A stretch of 64,000 bases of DNA from Mesorhizobium sp. Z1-4 (GTDB lineage Bacteria > Pseudomonadota > Alphaproteobacteria > Rhizobiales > Rhizobiaceae), in NCBI RefSeq assembly GCF_004000235.1, contig NZ_RCIO01000006.1, positions 62,001 to 126,000 on the forward strand. The letters are read 5' to 3'. The notes under the pieces are model-generated. The model saw only the letters and a list, made by a program, of their open reading frames with translations, was not told where the DNA came from and made no database searches. Below, one piece after another: positions 31,002 to 39,972 of this stretch (the stretch's first letter is position 1; each line of letters starts with the position of its first letter). The translations under genes and the position numbers were made by a program.

Positions 31002-31439
31002 TCAGACCCGCGCGGCCAGCGCGTGCAGCGCCATAATATAGCCCTGAGGCCCAAACCCGCAGATCATTCCCGTCGCCACCGGAGCTATCTTTGAATGGTG
31101 ACGAAATGGTTCCCGTGCATGAATATTGGAAAGATGCACTTCCGCCACCGGAAGCGGCGCAATCGCCCGTATCGCGTCGTGCATTGCTATTGAAGTATGC
31201 CCGTATGCACCCGGATTGAGTATGATGCCAACGGCCTTCGAGCCTGCCTCCTGAATCCAGTCGACAAGCTCGCCCTCGTGATTGGACTGCCGGAAATCCA
31301 CTGCGAGGCCGAGCGGCTTCGCGGTGTTGCGGCAGTCCTCGCCGATTTCCTCGAGCGTCTTTTCGCCGTAAATGCCAGGCTCGCGCATGCCCAGCATATT
31401 CAGGTTCGGCCCGTTGAGGACGTAGACTGTTTTGGTCAT
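31002..31439 (-). CDS. aroQ: type II 3-dehydroquinate dehydratase
   Basis: 145 residues, the normal size for the dodecameric type II enzyme of the shikimate pathway. [19 protein letters not shown] holds the catalytic Tyr and flexible loop, [15 protein letters not shown] and [18 protein letters not shown] the substrate site, and [15 protein letters not shown] the catalytic His. It heads the accB-accC-aat string. Confidence 0.96.
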   Translation of the reverse strand: MTKTVYVLNGPNLNMLGMREPGIYGEKTLEEIGEDCRNTAKPLGLAVDFRQSNHEGELVDWIQEAGSKAVGIILNPGAYGHTSIAMHDAIRAIAPLPVAEVHLSNIHAREPFRHHSKIAPVATGMICGFGPQGYIMALHALAARV

Positions 31440-31522
31440 CGATACTCTTTCGCGCGCAGCAACCGGGCGCTTCGGCGCCTTCTATAGAGGGCATAGAGTG
31501 CCGCGAAAAGTGCGCAAGGAGC

Positions 31523-31548
31523 AAGTGCGCCTGTCCACAGGCGCACTT
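31523..31548 (-). terminator. hairpin between dsbA-like gene and aroQ
   Basis: AAGTGCGCCTG at 31523-31533 and CAGGCGCACTT at 31538-31548 form a perfect 11-bp stem with a 4-base loop, seven bases after the dsbA-like stop on the minus strand. No clean run of U follows on the minus strand (TGCTCCTTG), so it may only weaken readthrough or protect the upstream mRNA end. Confidence 0.5.
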
Positions 31549-31555
31549 TGCCCGA

Positions 31556-32365
31556 TCAACAGCTGGCGCTCTCGGCGCAGGAGCGGGCGCTCTCGATCTT
31601 TTCGGCCAGAAGTTCGCGCCCCTGTGCCCCGAATATGACTTCCTGCCCGACCACATAAGAGGGCGTGCCGGTGATCGCCAGCTCACTGGCAAGAGCGTAG
31701 GTTTCGTTGAAAGCGGCCTCGATGCCGGTGTCGTTCATCGCGTCGCGAAGCGCTTCTTCCCCGATACCGAACGACAGGGCAATCTTCATTGCAGTATCTT
31801 CGTTCGCCCGTCCGGGGAAATTGAGGAGCGCCTCATGGAACTCGCCATATTGTTCCGGTGCGAGCGCCCGGAATGCCATGGAAACCACATGTGCCTTGCG
31901 CGAATCCGGTCCGAGGATCGGAAATTCCTTCAGGACGAAGCGCAGTTCCGGGTCTGCCGCAACCAGCTCCTGCATGTCTGAAAGCGCGCGCCGGCAGTAA
32001 CCGCAATTGTAGTCGAAGAACTCGACGATGGTCGTTGTTCCGGCCGGGTTGCCGACAAGGCCGTCATAATCGGCATTGAAGATGAGGTCGGAGGAACTTC
32101 TGATCGCCTCGGTCTGGGCAAACTGCCGCTCGGCGTCCTGCTTTTCTTCCAGGGCCGCCTGAACCTCGATCATGATTTCCGGATTGGTGAGCAGGTAGTT
32201 GCGGACAATCGTCTCGACCGTCTCCCTGTCCATCTCCGCTGATGCGCTCAGCGGTGACTGATCGCGCGCGCCGATTGCCGGGGTGGTGCCCGACAGATAG
32301 CCGAACGCCAGCATGGCGAAAGACAGTGCGATCCCGAGTGAGCCGACGACGATTGCTTTGTTCAT
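31556..32365 (-). CDS. DsbA/Com1-family thiol:disulfide oxidoreductase
   Basis: 269 residues. An uncleaved or late-cleaved N-terminal hydrophobic segment (residues ~5-25) exports it. A thioredoxin fold holds the CGYC active site at 121-124, then the helical insertion and ITGTPSYVVG (cis-Pro loop). CxxC in this group serves disulfide formation or isomerisation in the periplasm. An extra Cys pair (SCAESASC) ends the protein, which could form a structural disulfide. It lies 57 bp downstream of the M48 protease. Confidence 0.9.
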   Translation of the reverse strand: MNKAIVVGSLGIALSFAMLAFGYLSGTTPAIGARDQSPLSASAEMDRETVETIVRNYLLTNPEIMIEVQAALEEKQDAERQFAQTEAIRSSSDLIFNADYDGLVGNPAGTTTIVEFFDYNCGYCRRALSDMQELVAADPELRFVLKEFPILGPDSRKAHVVSMAFRALAPEQYGEFHEALLNFPGRANEDTAMKIALSFGIGEEALRDAMNDTGIEAAFNETYALASELAITGTPSYVVGQEVIFGAQGRELLAEKIESARSCAESASC

Positions 32366-32422
32366 TGGTTTTTCCTGCTGGGCGTTCAGTGCCGTTGCCC
32401 GGTCTTGCCGGGTTGCGTGGCT

Positions 32423-33814
32423 TTATTTTGGCGGTTTGAAGTTGATGATGTCTTGCGCTTGCAGCCAGGAAGGTGTGCCGCGCTTGATTTTCTGCTGCGC
32501 ACGGGCGGCAAAGATCTTGGCGTCCTTGTAGTTGCCGGCCCGGTAATGGCCTTCCGCCGTCGCCAGTTCGGCAAGCCCGATTTCACCCTTCTGGCCATAG
32601 GCCTGTGCGAGGTGGCGGTAGCCGGTAACGAATTCGGGATCACGGCTGAGCCCGAGCTTGAGCTCCGAAATGGCGTCGTTTACGGCGCCGGCCGCAAGCA
32701 GCGCCTGACCGCGCAGAACCCGCAATATGCCGCCGCGACCGGGCTCGAGCTTTACTGCTTGCGCGAATGCGCGGGCCGCGTCGTCCGGGCGGTTGGCCTT
32801 GATCAGTATTTCGCCGCGCAGCTCGTGCAGATACGGGTTGTTCGGCTGGTTCTTCAGCAGCGCGTCGGTTTTCTTCAGTGCGGTGCCTGGGCTGCCGGTC
32901 AGATAGGTTGCGATCGCATCGCCATACCGCGCGCCGATTCCGTTCGGGTCTTTGCGGAACATGCGTTTCAAGGCGCTGCTCCCCATCGTGTAAGCGGCGA
33001 TTTTGGCCCGCATCATGTCGTGCCGCCGTTGCTGCTGGGGGGCGGCCTCCTTGCCGAAATACGGGCTTTCGCGGGCAACGCGCTCGAGGGCGGCAATGCG
33101 GTCGCGCGGCGCAGGGTGGCTGCTCTGATAGGGGTCTGCGGCAATTCCGGCCAGCGACGCCGATTGTGCAAATCGTTCGAAGGTCCGTAGCATTCCGAGC
33201 GCCGACTGGCCGGTCTTTTCCAGATATTCCACACCGAGCTGGTCGGCGATCGCTTCTTCGCCGCGCTGATAGCTGAGGATGCCGCGCCGCGCGATTTCAG
33301 GTGCGCCCATCGCAACGCCCGCTCCGAGCTGCGCCAGTCCTTTCGCTCCGGTGGTGGCGCCGGCAATGCCGGCACCCAGTCCGACGAGCGCACCAACGAT
33401 CGCAACCGTCTTGGCGCGGTCGAGTTCGCGCCTGAGCCGTTCCTGGTGGCCGCCCGCAATATGCCCGGCCTCATGTGCAAGCACGCCAATGATCTCGCCG
33501 GGTGTCTCTGCGATCGCCAGGGCGCCGGTGTTAAAGAAGATTCGCCGGCCAGCGACAAAGGCGTTGAAGCGGTTGTCGTTGACCAGCACGATCTCGATAC
33601 CGCTTTTGCCCAGTCCCGCAACCTCGAGGATTGGCTCGGCGTAGTCGCGCATGAGCGCTTCGATTTCGGCATCTCTTACGATCGGTACGGAGCGCTGCTG
33701 CGCCTTCGCCGAAATCGGGACGGCAAGCCCGACCAGACCGGCCAGCAGGACCGTGGCCAGCTTCCGTATCGCCGCGGTGCATGAGGCAGGTCGAATGGCT
33801 GGGGTCCCGAACAT
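32423..33814 (-). CDS. periplasmic M48 metalloprotease with TPR tail (BepA-like)
   Basis: 463 residues. A signal peptide near residues 18-38 (ISAKA/QQ) is followed by an M48 domain with HEAGH at 114-118 and RRELD further on; EEAIADQLGVEYL gives the third zinc ligand. The C-terminal half carries TPR-like helical repeats (NPYLHELRGEILIKAN..., EFVTGYRHLAQAYGQKG). This matches BepA, which assembles or degrades outer-membrane LptD and BAM substrates. The frame extends far upstream to 35128 across the divergent aminotransferase; that part is not coding. Confidence 0.9.
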   Translation of the reverse strand: MFGTPAIRPASCTAAIRKLATVLLAGLVGLAVPISAKAQQRSVPIVRDAEIEALMRDYAEPILEVAGLGKSGIEIVLVNDNRFNAFVAGRRIFFNTGALAIAETPGEIIGVLAHEAGHIAGGHQERLRRELDRAKTVAIVGALVGLGAGIAGATTGAKGLAQLGAGVAMGAPEIARRGILSYQRGEEAIADQLGVEYLEKTGQSALGMLRTFERFAQSASLAGIAADPYQSSHPAPRDRIAALERVARESPYFGKEAAPQQQRRHDMMRAKIAAYTMGSSALKRMFRKDPNGIGARYGDAIATYLTGSPGTALKKTDALLKNQPNNPYLHELRGEILIKANRPDDAARAFAQAVKLEPGRGGILRVLRGQALLAAGAVNDAISELKLGLSRDPEFVTGYRHLAQAYGQKGEIGLAELATAEGHYRAGNYKDAKIFAARAQQKIKRGTPSWLQAQDIINFKPPK

Positions 33815-33934
33815 GCGGTTTCCGTACTTGAAGGCGGATTCGATGGAAAGCGGCAGCCGCGATCCTCGCCAACTTGTGAAGCTCACTTCATTCGGGCATT
33901 TGTGCGGCATCATCTGCCTGAGACCGGAGATTCC

Positions 33935-35083
33935 ATGCCGATTTCGCTTTCGCGCCGCGGTGCAGCCGAACCGTTCCACGCAATGGACGTGCTGGCCGAG
34001 GCGAACCGTCTTGCGGGGAAGGGGCACCCCGTCGTGTCGCTGGCCGTGGGGCAGCCCGCGGACCCGGCGCCGCAGCCTGTCCGCGACGCGGCGCGCGTGG
34101 CGTTGGAGAGGGGCGTCATTGGGTATACCGACGCGATGGGCATTGCGCCGCTGCGGGCCGCAATTTCCAGGCATTACGGTACGAAGTACAACATCGAAAT
34201 TCCCGAAGCGCGGATCGCGGTCACCACTGGTTCGTCTGCCGGATTCAACCTGGCATTTCTGGCGATGTTCGATGCCGGGGATCGTGTCGCCACTGTGCTT
34301 CCGGGATATCCGGCCTATCGCAACATCATGAAAGCGCTCGGTCTCGACGTGGTCGAGATCGCCCATGAGGGGGCCGGTTACCTGACGGCGGCGCAGCTGG
34401 AGGCGGCGCATCGCGAAAAACCGCTTAATGGCGTTCTTTTCGCCAGTCCGGCAAACCCGACCGGGGCTGCCATTCCCGAAAACGAATTGCGCGAATTGGT
34501 CGAGACTGCTTCGGAACTCGGCATTTCGGTGATTTCGGACGAGATTTATCACGGGCTTTCGTTCGTTGGCCCCGATCACACCGCGCTGGCAGTCGATCCC
34601 CACGTGGTGGTGATCAATTCGTTCTCGAAATATTACTGCATGACCGGCTGGCGCATCGGATGGATGGTACTGCCCGAGAGCCTGGTTCGTCGGGTCGAAT
34701 GCCTCCAGCAGAGCCTGTACATTTCCGCGCCCGCGCTTTCGCAGGTCGCAGCAGTCGAGGCATTTGCGGCAAATGTGGAGCTCGAAAAGGTGAAAGCGCG
34801 CTACCGCGCCAATCGGGCGCTGCTGGTGAAGGGGCTTCCGGAGCTTGGTTTCCGGATCGAGGCACCCCTTGATGGCGCGTTTTACGCCTATTGCGATGTC
34901 TCGCGGCACAGCAACGACAGCATGGATTTTGCCCGGCGCATGCTCGCCGAATGCCATGTGGCGATCACGCCGGGTCGCGATTTCGACCCGGCCGAGGGTC
35001 ACCGCACGGTCAGACTGTCCTATGCCGGCTCCAGCGCTGACATGGAAGAAGCACTGGCCCGAATAGCACGCTGGCTGCGCTAG
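33935..35083 (+). CDS. class I/II pyridoxal-phosphate aminotransferase
   Basis: 382 residues of the AspC fold type I family: VVSLAVGQPADPAP near the start, FASPANPTGAAIPE, VISDEIYHGLSF (Asp/Tyr for PLP) and NSFSKYYCMTGWRIGW with the Schiff-base Lys232; the C-terminal TVRLSYAGS contains the substrate-binding Arg. Substrate (aspartate, alanine or aromatic) is not certain. ATG 33935 has GGAGA upstream. It reads away from the M48 protease gene and ends just before a bidirectional terminator. Confidence 0.9.
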   Translation: MPISLSRRGAAEPFHAMDVLAEANRLAGKGHPVVSLAVGQPADPAPQPVRDAARVALERGVIGYTDAMGIAPLRAAISRHYGTKYNIEIPEARIAVTTGSSAGFNLAFLAMFDAGDRVATVLPGYPAYRNIMKALGLDVVEIAHEGAGYLTAAQLEAAHREKPLNGVLFASPANPTGAAIPENELRELVETASELGISVISDEIYHGLSFVGPDHTALAVDPHVVVINSFSKYYCMTGWRIGWMVLPESLVRRVECLQQSLYISAPALSQVAAVEAFAANVELEKVKARYRANRALLVKGLPELGFRIEAPLDGAFYAYCDVSRHSNDSMDFARRMLAECHVAITPGRDFDPAEGHRTVRLSYAGSSADMEEALARIARWLR

Positions 35084-35100
35084 TTCGCCTTGAGCATTAA

Positions 35101-35125
35101 AAAACCGGGGCAAGCCCCGGTTTTT
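35101..35125. terminator. bidirectional Rho-independent terminator
   Basis: AAAACCGGGG at 35101-35110 and CCCCGGTTTT at 35115-35124 form a 10-bp stem with loop CAAG, flanked by A-run on the left and T-run on the right. It can stop both the aminotransferase transcript (plus) and the rne transcript (minus), which converge here. Confidence 0.93.
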
Positions 35126-35147
35126 CATTTTAGAAGTGCGCTACCAG

Positions 35148-37940
35148 TTAGAAGAAGCCTTTGCGCTGCCACCAGCCGCTGCGCCGCGGCTGATCGTCTT
35201 GGTTTGCAGCTTCCGGCGCGTCTGCTTTCTCAGCGGTTTCTTCGGTGCCTTCCGAAACAACGCTGATGACGGGCTCGGTGGTTGCGGCCGCAGCCTTGCC
35301 GCGCGGAGCGCGGGGTTTGCGGGCTTTCTTCGGCTTCTCCGGCTTTTCTTCCGCCGTGTCGGCGGCTTCGGTGGCTTCGGCTTTCGCGTCCGCGTCGCCG
35401 CTGTCCTTTTTGGCCGCGGCTTTACGCCGGCGCTTCGGCTTCGGCTTTTCTTCTGCCTCTGCCTCTGCCTCTGCGTCGACTTCCGCCGCCTGCGGCTGTG
35501 CTTCGGACGGGCTCTCCTCGGCTGCATGCGCTTCTGGCGTGCTTTCCTCCGCTGGAGGCGTTTCTGCCGGGATTTCGTCGGCTACGGCGTCATGTACGGC
35601 CTCTGCTTCGGCTTCGGCCAGCTGTGCCTCGCCGCCCTCGCGGCTGCGCCGGCCGCCGCGTTTGCCGCGCCGGCGCTTGCGCTGCGGCTGGTCGGCGTCA
35701 TCGTCGGAACCTGCATCCGCATCCGCATCAGCATCAGCGGGCCGGGCGTCCGCCGTCTCATCGCCGCCCTGCGACTGTTGCGCGCTGCCGTCCTGCTGGC
35801 CGTCGCCATTCTGGTTCTGGTCGCTGCCGCGTCCACGTCCGCCCCGCCTGCGGCGGCGCCTGCGGCGTTTGCGCTGGCCGTCGCCGTCGCCGTCGTCGGT
35901 ATCGCCGCTCGACTGGTACTGTCTCTCGCCGCCGTCTTCGTCGTCCTCGTCAGCGCTCAGCGCCGGCGGCTCGATCGCCGCGAGCTCGGGAACTGAGGCC
36001 GGGCGTTCCGAAAGGGCGCCTTTGACGATCGCATAATGCTGTGCCGAGACGCTGTCGTCGGCCTCGACTGTGATCGTCAGCCCGAACTGTGCCTCGAGAT
36101 CGGCAAGGTTCTGACGCTTGTGATTGAGGATGTAGAGTGCGGTGTTGAAGGGTGTCTTCACCGTGATGTGGTGACGATTATCCTTCAGAAGCGCTTCCTC
36201 GATCGCCCGGATGACCAGCAGCGCAACCGACGATTCGGAGCGGATATGGCCGGTTCCGCCGCATTGCGGGCAGGGCTGCGTGGTCGATTCCAGTACTGAA
36301 GCGCGAATGCGCTGCCGCGACATCTCAAGCAGGCCGAAATGCGATATCCGGCCGACCTGGATGCGCGCCCGGTCGTTCTTCAGGCACTCTTTGAGCCGCT
36401 TTTCAACGGAGCGGTTGTTGCGGTTCTCCTCCATATCAATGAAGTCGATGACGATAAGGCCCGCAAGGTCGCGCAGTCTCAACTGGCGCGCCACTTCCTC
36501 CGCCGCCTCCAGATTGGTCTGGAGCGCCGTGTCCTCGATCGAGTGTTCCTTTGTGGAGCGGCCCGAATTCACGTCGATCGCAACCAGGGCTTCGGTCTGG
36601 TTTATGATGATGTAACCGCCGGATTTCAGCGTCACTTGCGGCTGCAGCATGCGGTCGAGCTGCGCCTCGACGCCGTAGCGCGCAAAAAGCGGCACGGCAT
36701 CCTTGTAAGGCTGTACCGATTTCGCATGGCTCGGCATGAGCATGCGCATGAAATCTTTTGCCTCGCGATAGCCATCGTCGCCGGCAACCAGAATTTCGTC
36801 GATGTCCTTGTTGTAGAGATCGCGCACGGAACGCTTGATCAGAGAGCCTTCCTCATAGACCAGGGCCGGTGCGCTGGATTCCAGCGTCAGGGTGCGCACA
36901 TTCTCCCACAGTCTGAGCAGATACTCGTAGTCGCGCTTGATCTCGGCCTTGGTGCGGCTTTCGCCGGCAGTGCGCAGGATCACGCCCATGCCGGTCGGAA
37001 CTTCGAGCTCCTTCACCATGTCCTTCAGGCGCTTGCGGTCCTGAACATTGGTGATCTTGCGGGAGATGCCTCCGCCGCGCGCCGTGTTGGGCATGAGCAC
37101 GGAATAGCGGCCGGCCAGCGACAGATAGGTCGTGAGAGCAGCGCCTTTGTTGCCGCGCTCTTCCTTGACCACCTGAACCAGCAGGATCTGGCGGCGTTTG
37201 ATGACTTCCTGGATTTTGTAATTGCGGCGCAGCGGCTTGCGGCGGCTGCGCACCTCGTCAAGCGCGTCGTCGGCGCCGACTGATTCAACGTCGCCTCCGG
37301 CGGCGGCCGAACCGTTGCTCTCGTCGCTTTCATTGTCCTGTTCGACAGGTTCCGAAATGACGTCGGCGGCTACCTGCTCGGCAATAACGGCCGGGCTTGC
37401 CTTTTCATCGTCCGGCGCGTTGCCGCTTTCGTCGCCGTCAGCAGCCTCCGAATTCTCGTCTTCGGCTGCAGTGTCGATCGTCTGCTGAGCGCCTTCTGCC
37501 TCGTCGGCATTGGCCGGGCTGCCTTCCTGCTCGGCCGCTTCTGCCTCGGCCTCCAGCGGTGTGTCGGCCCGGCCGCGTCCGCGGCCTCTGCGGCGCCGGC
37601 GGCCGCGCTTTTCCTGCGGCTGCTCGTCTTCGTCCTCACCTTCGGCCTCGGCGGCTTCGGCTTCGGCGCGGATGAGCTCCTGCCGGTCGGCGACCGGGAT
37701 CTGGTAGTAGTCGGGATGGATTTCGTTGAAGGCCAGGAAGCCGTGGCGATTGCCGCCATATTCGATGAAAGCTGCCTGCAGCGAAGGCTCAACCCGCGTC
37801 ACACGGGCGAGATAGATATTTCCTTTGAGCTGCTTCTTGTCCTGGGATTCGAAATCGAATTCTTCAATCCGGTTGCCGCGAACCACGACAACGCGTGTCT
37901 CCTCCTGGTGGGAGGCGTCTATCAGCATTTTGTTGGGCAT
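35148..37940 (-). CDS. rne: ribonuclease E
   Basis: 930 residues. An S1 RNA-binding domain begins at ~35 and is interrupted by a ~130-residue acidic insertion before it resumes at KEERGNKGAALTTYLSLAG; the catalytic DNase-I-like part has VAIDVNSGRS and IVIDFIDM (metal-binding Asp pair) and the zinc link CPQCGGTGH. The last third is a low-complexity scaffold rich in Ala, Glu, Asp, Arg and Lys that ends in RRSGWWQRKGFF, a GWW microdomain of the type that binds PNPase in Caulobacter. It starts mRNA decay and rRNA/tRNA processing. ATG 37940 follows GGGGAG. Confidence 0.95.
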   Translation of the reverse strand: MPNKMLIDASHQEETRVVVVRGNRIEEFDFESQDKKQLKGNIYLARVTRVEPSLQAAFIEYGGNRHGFLAFNEIHPDYYQIPVADRQELIRAEAEAAEAEGEDEDEQPQEKRGRRRRRGRGRGRADTPLEAEAEAAEQEGSPANADEAEGAQQTIDTAAEDENSEAADGDESGNAPDDEKASPAVIAEQVAADVISEPVEQDNESDESNGSAAAGGDVESVGADDALDEVRSRRKPLRRNYKIQEVIKRRQILLVQVVKEERGNKGAALTTYLSLAGRYSVLMPNTARGGGISRKITNVQDRKRLKDMVKELEVPTGMGVILRTAGESRTKAEIKRDYEYLLRLWENVRTLTLESSAPALVYEEGSLIKRSVRDLYNKDIDEILVAGDDGYREAKDFMRMLMPSHAKSVQPYKDAVPLFARYGVEAQLDRMLQPQVTLKSGGYIIINQTEALVAIDVNSGRSTKEHSIEDTALQTNLEAAEEVARQLRLRDLAGLIVIDFIDMEENRNNRSVEKRLKECLKNDRARIQVGRISHFGLLEMSRQRIRASVLESTTQPCPQCGGTGHIRSESSVALLVIRAIEEALLKDNRHHITVKTPFNTALYILNHKRQNLADLEAQFGLTITVEADDSVSAQHYAIVKGALSERPASVPELAAIEPPALSADEDDEDGGERQYQSSGDTDDGDGDGQRKRRRRRRRRGGRGRGSDQNQNGDGQQDGSAQQSQGGDETADARPADADADADAGSDDDADQPQRKRRRGKRGGRRSREGGEAQLAEAEAEAVHDAVADEIPAETPPAEESTPEAHAAEESPSEAQPQAAEVDAEAEAEAEEKPKPKRRRKAAAKKDSGDADAKAEATEAADTAEEKPEKPKKARKPRAPRGKAAAATTEPVISVVSEGTEETAEKADAPEAANQDDQPRRSGWWQRKGFF

Positions 37941-38550
37941 TGTAAATTTTCTCCCCGGCGGCGCGCGCCAGGGCCGGCCGGACGCGAATGCGCCTGGCCG
38001 ACAGGGCGAAATCGGGCCTGCCGGACAATTTTTGGTGCGTATGTCGAAGGGCCAGCGGCAAAAGCGCTCCGGTGCCCGCCCTTGGGCGGTATCCACCGGC
38101 ATTCGCTATGGAACTAGAGCTGTCCATGAACCGACCGCGCACAACCTTTTCTGAACCAAGCCCGGATAACCGGACCAACCTTTTTTGCTCTTTACGAGCC
38201 GGCGCGGGCTACTCGTCCCGGCCGTTTTCCTCACACATGGGTTCCGCTGAGGCGGTTACACCCGAAGAAATCTGTGGAACACCTGTCCTGACCTGCATCG
38301 CGAGGTGGGGCTTCGCGATGATGTACTCATGTCTGAAGCCGTCTACGGCACAGGAACAGGACATTGCTGTTGTCCCGTGCCGCTTTTATGATTTGGGAAG
38401 GGTGAAGGCAACCCTCAAATGAGTAAGGCCGATTCCGCAAATGAAATCAAAAGCGAAACCTTCGGCCGCGAAAGTTTTGGTTAACCATAGCCGGTTACTT
38501 GCTGTTAAAGAGCACGCAGACGCACGAAACCGCGGGCCGGGCCGGATTTC
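37941..38550. promoter_or_regulatory. 610-bp divergent region, rne 5' leader and amiC promoter
   Basis: No convincing gene. On the minus strand this is the leader of rne; long leaders are common in rne because the enzyme controls its own mRNA, but I could not draw a convincing conserved fold. On the plus strand it holds the amiC promoter, with a CtrA half-site-like TTAACCAT at 38481-38488. Short open frames here have no recognisable features. Confidence 0.5.
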
Positions 38551-39789
38551 ATGACGATTCGAACGCTGAAGCGGACAATGCAACCGTCAGGCATAGCCGG
38601 GCGGCTTATCGTTTTCTGGTTGGTTCTGTTCGCCTGTCTGGCGCGCGCGGCCCATGCGGGAGACGTCGTTGCTCATGGCTTCAAGATGGCAGGTGACGAC
38701 ACCCGCGTGCGTCTGGTTATGCAATTCGACCGCGAGCCCGACGCCAACTGGTTTCTGCTACGCGGCCCGCACCGCCTGGTGATCGACGTCGCCGGCGCCA
38801 GGTTCGCGATCGACGCGGAGGCAGCCGCGGCCAGAGGGCTGGTGACGGATGTCCGCTACGGCGGCGTCTCCGACGGCCGGGGACGCCTCATCCTGTCGCT
38901 CAACGGCCCCTTCGCCGTCGAGGCATTCGATATTCTGGAAAATTCATCTTCCGCCGGATACCGCATGGTGGCTGACCTAGTCGCGACGAGCGCGGCTGCG
39001 TTCGAGGCGGCGCTGGCGGATCAGGTGACCACCACCGGCTCGACCCGGTCGACCCCCAAAGGCGACCGCGTGGTCAAAGGCAACGAAATTGCGGATCGGC
39101 GGTTCACGATTGTCATCGACCCCGGTCATGGCGGCATCGACAGCGGTGCGCGCGGCGTAAGCGGTGCCGTCGAAAAGGATGTGACGCTGACTTTCGCAAA
39201 AGAGCTGAAGGAAGCGCTCGAAGGCCTCGATATCTATCGCGTGCGCATGACGCGCGACGATGACAGTTTCCTGCGCCTCGACGAACGCGTCCGCGTCGCC
39301 CGCCAGCATGGTGCGAACCTGTTCATTTCGGTGCACGCGGACACGATCCGCTACAAGGGCGTGCGCGGCGCGACGGTCTACACCGTTTCCGACCAGGCCT
39401 CCGACGCCGAGGCCGCGGCCCTTGCTGCCCGCGAAAACCTGTCCGATGAACTGGCGGGCCTGTCGATCGAGGACGAAAATCACGAGGTTTCCGACATCCT
39501 CATGGACCTGATCCGGCGTGAAACCCAGTCCTTCTCGGTTCGTTTTGCCCGAACGCTCGTTGGATCGCTGTCCAATGAGGTCGAACTGATCAAGAACCCG
39601 CACCGCTATGCCGGCTTCAGGGTGTTGCGCGCGCCGGATGTGCCTTCCGTACTGCTTGAACTGGGATATTTGTCCAACAAGGACGACGAGAAGCAGCTCT
39701 TGGACCCCGAGTGGCGCGCCAGGGCGATCGCCAGCGTGATGGGCGCGATACGCAGTTTTGCGGGCGCTACGGCTGCATCCGGCGGGTAG
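38551..39789 (+). CDS. amiC: N-acetylmuramoyl-L-alanine amidase, AmiC-type
   Basis: 412 residues. A signal peptide (~residues 15-36), an AMIN domain (VRLVMQFDREPDANWFLL...) for septal targeting, and a C-terminal Amidase_3 zinc domain with VIDPGHGGIDSGARG, FISVHADTIR and VLLELGYLSN. It cuts the stem peptide from glycan strands during cell separation. The ATG at 38551 fits; ATG 38578 is possible. It is followed after 183 bp by the penicillin-binding protein gene, as is usual in Rhizobiales. Confidence 0.93.
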   Translation: MTIRTLKRTMQPSGIAGRLIVFWLVLFACLARAAHAGDVVAHGFKMAGDDTRVRLVMQFDREPDANWFLLRGPHRLVIDVAGARFAIDAEAAAARGLVTDVRYGGVSDGRGRLILSLNGPFAVEAFDILENSSSAGYRMVADLVATSAAAFEAALADQVTTTGSTRSTPKGDRVVKGNEIADRRFTIVIDPGHGGIDSGARGVSGAVEKDVTLTFAKELKEALEGLDIYRVRMTRDDDSFLRLDERVRVARQHGANLFISVHADTIRYKGVRGATVYTVSDQASDAEAAALAARENLSDELAGLSIEDENHEVSDILMDLIRRETQSFSVRFARTLVGSLSNEVELIKNPHRYAGFRVLRAPDVPSVLLELGYLSNKDDEKQLLDPEWRARAIASVMGAIRSFAGATAASGG

Positions 39790-39972
39790 GGACACGCTCC
39801 CGGTTGCGTTGCAACGAGAGCACAATTCGTTGATTATCCATGGCGAGTCGCGGCCCAGTTTCGAATCTGCCGCAATTTGCCCACAACCGCGGTAAAGGGA
39901 TGTTTCCCGATTGCAATGAAGCGGTTGCACGCTAAGTGAAGCGGGCGTTGCCACCGATGGTCCGGAGCGGGC

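Noticed and set aside
29415-31094. 559-codon plus-strand frame opposite accC and accB
   Set aside because: Shadow of two certain genes; no binding site or motif.
35453-35480. Hexanucleotide repeat (TGCCTC-type) and a GCATCC repeat at about 35713-35737 inside rne
   Set aside because: They encode Ala-Glu and Ala-Asp repeats in the disordered scaffold; unit length of six keeps the frame, so phase variation is not expected.
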